A stretch of DNA of 64,000 nucleotides from Mytilisepta virgata (Eukaryota > Mollusca > Bivalvia > Mytilida > Mytilidae): NCBI GenBank assembly GCA_028015205.1, contig CM051519.1:37739979-37803978 (forward strand). The letters run 5' to 3'. Made by a program: the position numbers and the translations under genes. Positions 55,782-64,000 of the stretch are shown here, piece after piece. Position 1 is the stretch's first letter, and each line of letters begins with the position of its first letter. The notes below the pieces were generated by a model that worked only from the letters and a program-made list of their open reading frames with translations, ran no database searches and was not told where the DNA came from.

Positions 55782-58272
55782 CAGCGGTAACGTTTGATTG
55801 CAATTTGTACAAAATGTATTACACCACGGAATCAGTAATTGTTCCAGATCTTAACCTGATGAAAAGAGAATTTGAGATGTATGTATAGTTATTCTTGTAT
55901 AGTAATTTTAATTTTAATCTTGCATTGAAACAAATAATTTCAAATAAAGGTTGACAAGGAGAAAAAAAGTCTAAAATCTTTGCCTATAAACGTCTAGTAG
56001 GATTAAACTAATTTACCGAGCGATTCATTTAAAGTTTAAAAGCAATCTGAAAACTGAGTGTATTCTTCGAAATAATGCAATGGTTTGCTTATAGGCATGT
56101 TAGGTTGAAATTTAAAAAAAAAAAGTATAAAAAAGTAAGTATTTACGTAGATCCAAAGTCATGACGGGAAAATACGGTTCTTATCACTGTGGACATGGAA
56201 ATTTAGTATGTTGATTGATATTGTACCTTAGGCTAGAACAGATCAGTAAATATATCTTGCCAAATTTTGGTATTTCCTGGAATTAATGGTTTTGCGACAT
56301 TTATTTAAAAACAATTCCGATTTCTTTCTTTTATCTTTGTCTTAAAACTTTTTGCATTTTTATAAACTTTTTTTCAGGACAGAACTCTGTTATTTAGTGT
56401 AGGTAATCTCGGGATTCGGGAGATCGGGGTTCAACAGGTCAAAAGTTATCCAAAATATCCGTTATTCTATGTAATCTTTTTATCTTCGATAATTTTTAAA
56501 ACTGAAAAAAATTATACATGGAGGCTTTGCAAACGAGAGTTGAAACTAGGGGCCACAGCACGAAAATCTACCAAAATAAATATTCCTTTATGTTCATCTC
56601 AAAAAGATTTTCAAAGAATACAACACTTTGGGGTCATTCCCATATTCAAAATCCTTCCTTCAATTAAGTCTGGAAATGAAATATAGTTTACATTTTTTAG
56701 GTGTTAGAAAACTGCCACAATGATGAAAATTTCAGTCTGACTGTTAAGGGGGTGTGACATATTGCCAGAATTTTCGTAAAGGAGGCTCGCAGGCTGCAAA
56801 CATGTGACAGAATACTGATGTTTCTGTTTGAATATACGCCATTTTGCGTTTCAGTTCTATTTGGAGACTACTTTGCTGTGGTAGAAAGCAATGTGTAAAG
56901 AAAAGTTTAAAAAAGATAATGGAGTTGTGAATCAATTATTTATCAAGATAAATCCATAGTTCGTCTTACCTTGTTCAGTTTCAAGAAATGTACACCAAGC
57001 AAAACATGACACACAATTAATGCACCCCGAAAACCGATTATCGCTGCTTAATCATTGCCAAAAAAAACCGAACACTGTAAACTTAAAACACGACACAGAA
57101 GAGAATGAATCCGAAAAGAAAAACCAAACGAAAACCAAAACCAGACAACAAAAAAAACGTAATCATTATATTAGCTCATCCAAAGGTTATGTGGTAATTA
57201 ACCGTTATCGTAATTGTCTCTTTTTTTAGTATTGACAAAATGGAGTGGTATAGTAGATTACTGGTGGAACATTCCAGATCACCAGGTCAGCTGGATAGCA
57301 TGCCTATACCTTTGTTTGTGCTGAAAAAGATTTTTGAAAAACAATACAAAATCAGATCAGCAGGTGTGTAAAATTGTATTGTATCATAAGCATTTTGGAA
57401 ACTTTATGTAAATATATATCATAATAGTTTTTGAAAATTTCTGTAAATGTTGATATCGTTTTAAAGTGACGTAATTTTGTATTTATTTATTATCGAAAGT
57501 GGCTTTTTCTGACAATGTACAATAGTGCAAGCTTTTTTAAAACACGTGCATAACAGCTGACCCTTCCAGAACACTTAATTTTTCCTCGTTGGCTTCGTGT
57601 TGCTAATCGACTTTAAATCTGTTTGGCACATTCGTACTGGTCCAATGTTTAAATCTAATTTGTATTTTAGGTTTTCCAGACATCATGGACATTGCTCGTT
57701 GCTTGGGTGACGTGGCTTGTGTGCTTCACCTCAATACCAACACTGAAAGAATCAGTTTGAACAGACCTAAGAATTTTACGTAAGTATTGGCTTGCATTTC
57801 TGACATACAATTTAGGATGATTTTTTCGCACTGGTATATGACCGAAATACCATTTAAACAACAAACTGAAATATACGTGTCATTTAATTAGCTACATGGG
57901 ATGAAGGACATTATTAAGTGAAATGAGTGAAGACTAACTTAATATGATACATAGAATTAAAGTTATGGAAATGTACCAATACGAATAAATATTTATTCTT
58001 TGCATTTAAAATGCTCCGAGCAAGCTTTATTTGAATATACATTTCAATTCTCTAAAACGGTGAAATATACCAATCATTAGCCTTGAACAATTTTTTTTGC
58101 AGGTTTGAAGGGACATTTCTATACTGCCAGAACAACACAAGGTCTAATCTTCTTGGCATCATTAGAAAGCACATGGACATTATAAGTAAACTGGATAATA
58201 AGCAGAGGGTAAATAAAACGTGAATAACTTTTCCAGACACTAAGAAAATTCGATAGATTAATTCATGGTTGG

Positions 58273-58305
<33 letters not shown>

Positions 58306-59574
58306 CTACGAACTATTTATACCTTCCGTAATGCTAATCCTGTGCCCCATCAGAAAGAGTTCTACCGCTGATATGGATAAGCCCAAACGTTAAAGTTGGA
58401 AGTCTAAAATAATATTCAAAATCAAAGACAAATGAAGCTCTATTACAGTAAAATTAAAATGCCAAAACAACACACAAAAACTAGTGACAGTAATTGTCAC
58501 ACTTATTTCGATGCAATGTTTCATTTTGTAAAACTATACTCCTTAGAGGTACATGTATATCTGATACCATAACACTATACCGAGTGCAAATGTTCGCTTG
58601 CAATAATTTAGACCACTGGGGGGGGGGGGGGGGTCCTTCGAGAATAACTGGTTACATTTTCTGGCTTCATGGTATGCATTTTCTACAATAACAGGTTTGT
58701 CATTTCTTTTCTTGCTTTGAGAAACTTTTTATTGTTCTTTTTTATGGCTTTTAACTTCATCAACTGTATTTTAAAAACAATGTGATATATTACAGGTGTA
58801 TGTTGGGATTCACCACAAATTGGGATTATGTGAAGATAGACTTCGTGAGACGCAAAAGAAAATTTATGGTAACAACAGCAGCATTATTTTTAAGATGCAG
58901 AATTATTTCTTTTCTAAAAGAGTAACACAAATGACAGACACAGATAGAAAAGAGCATGAAAGGTTGGAAGAATTGATAGCTAGAGCTTCTGCCTACAAAT
59001 ACGACATCAAGAAGTAAAGAAAGATAAATGTTATCATTTACTATATCTAATATTAGTATCTTTGGATTGTTATTTTGAAACTCCTGGGATGATGCCTCTG
59101 CTGGTGGACCCTAGGTCACCGAGGGTATTCGCCAACCCAGTCGTCAGACTTGTCTGACATGATTATTCATTGATTTGTTACAGAAATCACCAGTATTTAG
59201 CAAAATTCAAAAATAATAGAAATACTAAGGGTTCATTCCTTGTATTGCACATGGTAGATCCCCTTAGCTGAAATTTGGCTTCCTATTTCGGTATTTTTGG
59301 TTGAGTACTTCTTGTTTAATATAAGTTTGGTTTTTGGTCTTCCAAATGTTTCGGTTTTAATGCTGCTGATGAGAGGTAACTCCTTGAAATGCGTCGTATA
59401 CAGCATAGTATAAATTTACTATATCTAATATTAGTATCTTTGGATTGTTATTTTTTATCCCCAAATGTATTCGCGTACGAAAGTCTAGTTCGCTATTCTG
59501 GACGTCGGATATGCGTATCCAGTGGCTGATAGATCCACTTTTCATTGCAAAATTTAAATTAAAACATTATTATT

Positions 59575-59613
<39 letters not shown>

Positions 59614-60896
59614 TTTTATCTATATGTTTATTTTTTATATTGATGAAACTTCATACAAAAGTATTTATTAAATATAAACCTCACAATTTTCGTCATTTTT
59701 CAGATTGCGAAACAGATGGAAATCAACATATTAAGGAACATCACAGATAGAATCAGTACCATACAAGACAATTTAAAGACAGTACTGAGCAACTGTGAGA
59801 TAACTGATAGGTAAGTATATACTAGTAATAGGTTACATTTAAAATCATAATTACGGGTGTTTGAATGTATTTTGTCTTACTATTTTATGCGCACATTTTT
59901 TATTTTATTTTCTTCTTCTTTTTTAACCAAGAGCTTATTCAGAACATTAAACAGAAGGTCTAAAACAATTCAAGAAAAAACTTTAAAACACCTTTTACCT
60001 AAAACATTGCGAATATGCCTACCTTTTAATTGTCCTACAAAATAGGACATCAAATGCTCTAAAAAAAACTAGAATCAGAATGGAATTTGACTCTCGTAAA
60101 TGAATAATGAGTATTCTGATATACTATTAAGCACAGTAGATGTTATATAGGGTACCTTATTCGGTTTACACCTGTCTATAATTGTCTTTCAGAACCAAAT
60201 CTGTAGAAGATGCCGTGGAGTCCCTGTGTACCTCAATAAATACTAAAGCTTTCTACGATAATTTCAGCCAGCATTATAACTATCCGGATGTAAAGGTAAC
60301 GTAACATTGACCAGAATTAGTCATCTTTACTTTTCTCTGTGCGCTAATCGTCAATCATGAGCCTGCTAAACAATAAATCATTACAGTTTCCAACTGTATC
60401 AGTCTCTCATTCAACACACACTTTACAAAACTTTATTATTCTTGCACTCTGTTTTGAAAAAATACTGGCCTATACATAGAGCTACATGGTATGTCAATCT
60501 ATATCCAGGCCAGAAAAGGAACATTCCTTCAGTATAGGTGTTTTATCAATATATTATGCATCATGCATAAATAATTGTAAAGGAAAAACTATTCTGGTTT
60601 TTTTAGTTTGTTTTGTGATAAGACGTTGAAATGGAACATATCATTAATTTGGTATTTTTAATACATGTATATTTTTTTTTATGTGCATCAAAATTTACAT
60701 TGATATAAAACGATAAATGAAATTGTAATCAAAGCTATAACTACAGTCGGTGTTTGCTAATATATCTTTCTTTTGTAGGATGTTTTACTCGGATTAGGAA
60801 ATCCAATGGACCTTCCAAAGGCCATCCTTAGAGACCCCGAAGTACCTTCAAGTTGTTTAGAAACTGATGATTTCCAGCACAACTCTGACACTTGTT
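55782..60896 (+). CDS. Unrecognised multi-exon gene, probably secreted glycoprotein
   Basis: Exons with matching phases: 55782(or earlier)-55878, 57230-57363, 57671-57779, 58103-58208, 58796-58921, 59704-59810, 60193-60295, 60779-60896. The peptide includes FDCNLYKMYYTTESVIVPDL, DKMEWYSRLLVEHSRSPGQL, GFPDIMDIARCLGDVACVLH, FEGTFLYCQNNTRSNLLGII, HKLGLCEDRLRETQKKIYG and MEINILRNITDRISTIQDNL. It is helix-rich, with several Cys and four N-glycosylation sequons (NFT, NNT, NSS, NIT). Codons just before 55782 read FILTLVATLFAAAVTFDC, which looks like a signal peptide but has no ATG before the in-frame stop at 55709; either the start is upstream behind an intron (acceptor TTTGCAG at 55775-55781) or it has been lost. 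I recognise no family. Confidence 0.62.
58262..58302. repeat. (GATT)n microsatellite
   Basis: About nine units of GATT/GGTT in an intron of the unrecognised gene. Confidence 0.85.
58796..59017 (+). CDS. Exon 5 of the unrecognised gene, readable as an alternative last exon
   Basis: The exon begins VYVGIHHKLGLCEDRL after a TTACAG acceptor. A donor at 58922 (AGA|GTAACA) is needed to join exon 6 in phase. If it is not used, the frame continues with coding-like, charged MTDTDRKEHERLEELIARAS and ends KYDIKK with a stop at 59015-59017. The gene may therefore make a short form ending here and a long form using exons 6-8. Inference from composition and splice sites only. Confidence 0.45.
   Translation: MYVGIHHKLGLCEDRLRETQKKIYGNNSSIIFKMQNYFFSKRVTQMTDTDRKEHERLEELIARASAYKYDIKK
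59037..59454. repeat. 378-bp unit bounded by identical 40-bp direct repeats
   Basis: The 40 bases at 59037-59076 (TTTACTATATCTAATATTAG onward) recur without change at 59415-59454. The 338 bp between include CCTCTGCTGGTGGACC, CCGAGGGTATTCGCC and GTTTCGGTTTTAATGCTGCT. These resemble, from memory, an interspersed repeat frequent in mussel sequences. Located in the intron after exon 5. Confidence 0.75.
59574..59618. repeat. (TTTA)n microsatellite
   Basis: About ten units of ATTT in intron 5 of the unrecognised gene. Confidence 0.9.
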
Positions 60897-62285
60897 GTAA
60901 GTATACAAATTAAATCTTTGACACCGGCTAACAATCTACCGTGCATGTAATAAAAAATCTACCAATTTTGTCCCGTCTTATAGATGTTATAATAGCTCAG
61001 TTCTGTAAATCTAATGGACAACTATGTTATCCTTCATAAAAAAATCAAGTTTCATTTAAATTGTATTATCTTGGATACATAGTTTTTGTAATTCTTCATG
61101 TAAAAATGAATACAAACAATTTAACATATACAAGTATGTTGGAATACATGAAGTTGCTAAATTATGAATTAATATACCTGCAAGTGTTTCAGCTTTAGGC
61201 TTTTTAAAACGCGAAGTGAAGTTTACGTGGAAGTCAAAACAAAAGTTTGAAATTTTCGTGTCTCGTTTTAAATTTTTCAATTTTTTCTTAATTGATAAAA
61301 TACGGCGAAACGTAGCAATTCTAATAAAGTGCAAAATAAAATAATTCTTGTGTAAACTGAAGAAATGCATATCCATTCTTAGCAGCATTTTAACATGGTC
61401 ACGGAACAACAGTTAATATTCTCATTGGTGCATACAATCGCACTTCAGCTTCTCCGTCGCATCTCCAAATCGTACAAAACATATATAGACGCATACCCTG
61501 GTAGTTTCAAAGTTCTCGAGTGTTTACTGAGACGCTCTGTGTCTACCCTGGTGAATTCTTTGTAAAAGCATACTTTTTGTAAATCGTTGTAGGTAACCTC
61601 TATGCACCTGCATGTTATTCTACAGTTATTGTGATGCCCAGGTCCAGACCTTTGAATGGAATTATAAACAATGAGCAAGGTACTTGTTATTCTACAGCAA
61701 TAAACACTCAAAGACACCAATTTTGATACACCAGTGTGCATTTTTATAAATCATATCTCTTAGGTCAGGAATAATTCATTGAGGCGAGACGTGTGGAAAG
61801 CCGAAACTGTAAGTTATCAGGACTAAATATACCAAAGTGACAACAACATAACATTTCATACTTGTCAGATTTTGTTTTTACGAAGTGTAATTCTTGCACC
61901 ATGTATGGTAATATTTTAAGGTTGAATATGGATTCAGCACGCTATAAGAGCTATTGAAAATAAAGATTATTGAAATAAAATTATTTTAATATAATACATG
62001 TATATACTCCTATTTCCACGTGACATTTTTTCGTATGAATACTTGAAACGTAATAACTGAGAGTTGTGTTTTTTATGGTTTCTTAACATTAATTTTTATT
62101 TTCCATGAATTTCCCACTTGTTTTTAATTTAATTTCTAGTAGAAATTAACAATGAAAAAACTGTCCAAAAAACTACAGTTCTGTTCTATATACATGTAGG
62201 TTGTGAAGCACACAGTGTAGTCAGTGAGTTTTGTATATGATTATAATAAAATTCTGCAATTGTTTTTTGTTTTTTTTTTTTTCAG
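60897..62285. other. 3' intron or downstream region of the unrecognised gene
   Basis: GTAAGT donor at 60897. A strong polypyrimidine tract and CAG (62265-62285) precede an ORF at 62286-62398 (KIRVKCKLWLMAKSVGFCWY ... LIKARS). Joining that exon to exon 8 gives T|AA, a stop codon across the junction, so the last exon is uncertain. Two minus-strand ORFs (61056-61409 and 61445-61741) have no recognisable domain. Confidence 0.4.
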
Positions 62286-62398
62286 AAATACGGGTGAAAT
62301 GCAAATTATGGCTGATGGCGAAATCTGTTGGCTTCTGTTGGTACAGAAAACACGCTTATAGCAGAAAAACCTGGGGACTTATAAAAGCACGTTCATAA
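62286..62398 (+). CDS. Possible terminal exon, basic and aromatic peptide
   Basis: Follows a T-rich tract ending TTCAG. In the phase matching exon 8 it would read IRVKCKLWLMAKSVGFCWYR to KARS and stop at 62396-62398, but the junction codon becomes TAA. In another phase it reads NTGEMQIMADGEICWLLLVQ and stops after KTRL. A further exon may lie between, or this is only 3' UTR. AATAAA-like ATAATAAAAATT follows near 62440. Confidence 0.3.
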
Positions 62399-62689
62399 GA
62401 AATATTATTCACATTATAACTTATTATTCATTTTTATTATAATAAAAATTTATTTCATTACATATTATATGTATTTTAATCAAGGGCCAATTTCCAGTCC
62501 TCTATCATTTTAAGTAATGTTGTCTGGCTGTCTGGCAGTCGTATCCTGCTCTAAAAGCAGACAAAGGATGAACTAAATTTTAAAAAAAGTCAGTAGGCTG
62601 CAAGTTCAAAACCTTCTAATTTACTATTTTTCCTGTGTAGTGGCACCACTTGAGTTGAGCCTCTCTTAATTTGTCCGATAATACACAGT
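62399..62689. other. Non-coding stretch
   Basis: Nothing recognised beyond the A/T-rich sequence after the possible terminal exon. Confidence 0.35.
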
Positions 62690-63330
62690 GCTCAGTTGTT
62701 TTGTTTATTGATTTGTTATTGGTGCCACCACTTCTGGTTTAGCAATTTTCAGTATTTTGAAAGATATTCCGTCGTTACCTGTTGCTTTATTTATTTGTTT
62801 TATTTGCTTTTGTACAAAAAAAACTAATTCATCTTCATCATTACAATTTCTGTTGATGGCAAGAATACTTAGAAAATTCTCATTTGCAGCACAGTCAGAT
62901 CTAATATCTGACTGATATATTTTTCACAATTCACCCTTGTTTTTACCTCAATATTTTTGTTATACAACATTTTCTTCTTATATTATATATAGCATTTCTA
63001 AGTTCTTGATTTATAAATGTAGCAGGATTTTGTATCTTTTTTATTTTCTTCAAGGGCATATTTTCATTAATAATATTCAAAAATTCTGTTTCAAATTGTT
63101 CATATCTGAAGTTTTATCAACTTTTTCACCTGAGCTATTTTGCTCAAGATCTCGCTAAAATGCGTTTAAAACTTCTATAAGATTTATATTGAGTGTTTAC
63201 TATTGGTACATTGCCCTTTAAATGAAAAGCTTTGATATTGTGAACACCACTTATTGTAATTAAAATTTTTGCATATGGTTTCTCTTATTAGTAAGAATAA
63301 CGCCATTCAGAGTTGGTTTTGCATGTTGTG
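62690..63330 (-). mobile_element. Decayed LINE fragment (endonuclease end and RT start)
   Basis: Minus strand, in order: LNGVILTNKRNHMQKF (end of endonuclease, like DVILTN...), FETEFLNIINENMPLKKIKK, NPATFINQELRNAIYNIRRK and QIKQINKATGNDGISFKILK (linker and RT start, like KATG.DGIS...L). Frame breaks are numerous. It sits between the unrecognised gene and the second GH114 gene. Confidence 0.72.
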
Positions 63331-63639
63331 TAAAACAAGTCGGTTCTTTCACTATGTTCTCTAGGTCACAACATCACATACTGACAGTATCGGTTGATTC
63401 TTATCTGCAGATAAGGCATCCTAGTTCAGATCTCAAAGTACTACACTTTATCCATTTAAGCACTCGAAAAAACTAATTTACACCCGGTAAAGTTTTTATA
63501 ATATACACTACGTGAAATAAATACGATTAATTTAATTAACAATAATTATGCAAATCATTTTAACAAACCGAATTTTATCCCTGTTCCGAAAACAAATTTA
63601 TTTCTTTTGTAACTAGGTCAACCTTGCTATACATACACA

Positions 63640-63647
63640 TATATATA
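63640..63647 (+). promoter_or_regulatory. Candidate TATA box of GH114 gene 2
   Basis: TATATATA lies 129 bp upstream of the ATG at 63776. Position only. Confidence 0.4.
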
Positions 63648-63775
63648 CCGGGACAATATTTACTAGTACATGAGTCACGTCCATTCACAACGTGCCTATG
63701 ACTGGATAGAGATAAATTTAGTAACACTTTAAAAGAAGCTAGAACAACATTCTGTCCAGAACCTTATCAGACACG

Positions 63776-63960
63776 ATGTTCATACAGTTGTGTTTAATAG
63801 TTTTACCTGTAACAACACTATCAGCCGTGTGGAAACCAAGTCAAACCACTACTTTTCAGTGGCAGCTTAATAGCGGACATGTAAACACACACGTGAACGC
63901 ACATGTTTATGATGTGGATTTATTTGATGTTTCTACAAGTACCATCCAGTCATTACAAAA
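63776..63960 (+). CDS. GH114 gene 2, exon 1 (rest beyond the window)
   Basis: MFIQLCLIVLPVTTLSA is a signal peptide; VWKPSQTTTFQWQLNSGHVN and AHVYDVDLFDVSTSTIQSLQ follow, matching the N-terminal strand of GH114 (W.P...T.QWQL, VYDVDLFD). It ends in phase 2 at a GTAAGG donor (63961), the same phase and place as exon 1 of gene 1, so intron position is conserved. Unlike gene 1, which has MSWNDVIGED here, it keeps the usual QWQL motif. It is probably the functional paralogue in this cluster. Confidence 0.88.
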
Positions 63961-64000
63961 GTAAGGTTTCTTCTGATCGGGTACCTTGGCTGTTTCCTGC

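Noticed and set aside
61056..61741. Two minus-strand ORFs of 117 and 98 codons
   Set aside because: No recognisable features; lie in the intron or downstream region of the plus-strand gene.

Overview
The window looks like genomic DNA of a bivalve mollusc, most probably a mussel (Mytilus-like). It is AT-rich, its genes are split into small exons with GT..AG introns, and it is crowded with LINEs, Tc1-type transposons, tRNA-derived repeats and tandem-repeat elements of bivalve type. The species call is inference; no database could be searched. There are no bacterial operons, CRISPR arrays or rRNA genes. Most of the 64 kb is mobile DNA.

Host genes. (1) Minus strand, 7580 to 1663: a two-exon gene for a small secreted, cationic, cysteine-rich peptide with a proline-rich segment (defensin-like candidate). 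Its 5.5-kb intron holds an apparently complete Tc1-type transposon and a tRNA-like terminal-inverted-repeat element. (2) Plus strand, 42559-53053: a five-exon gene of glycoside hydrolase family 114 (endo-alpha-1,4-polygalactosaminidase-like) that I assembled from splice sites. All phases fit and there is a signal peptide, but codon 173 in exon 4 is TAA. (3) Plus strand, about 55782-60896: at least eight exons of an unrecognised, probably secreted, N-glycosylated helical protein, with a possible alternative terminal exon. (4) Plus strand, 63776-63960: exon 1 of a second GH114 gene running off the right edge. The locus is therefore a GH114 cluster with an unrelated gene between the two copies.

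Mobile DNA. 1-1265 LINE fragment; 5033-5510, 15668-16288 and 16290-16815 three copies of an element joining TIRs, a tRNA-like core and a hairpin end; 9179-9468 a tRNA-derived palindrome; 11614-14097 tandem-unit repeats; 16912-18830 Tc1 and MULE remnants; 19668-24826 a 5.2-kb element with long inverted arms whose ends are packed with promoter-type motifs and whose centre carries broken zinc-finger ORFs; 24827-41400 a mosaic of four related LINE copies in both orientations, one split by a Tc1 element, plus a DDE-like pseudogene. Introns 1-3 of the GH114 gene are each largely one repeat: a tandem-unit element, a 2-kb foldback element, and a tandem-unit element plus a LINE. 53.5-54.5 kb is tandem repeat; 54.5-54.9 kb and 62.7-63.3 kb are LINE remnants.

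The most interesting points are the GH114 pair with its single premature stop, the defensin-like gene lacking what look like two paired cysteines, the long-armed element with promoter-like termini, and the TIR element built around a tRNA-like core.
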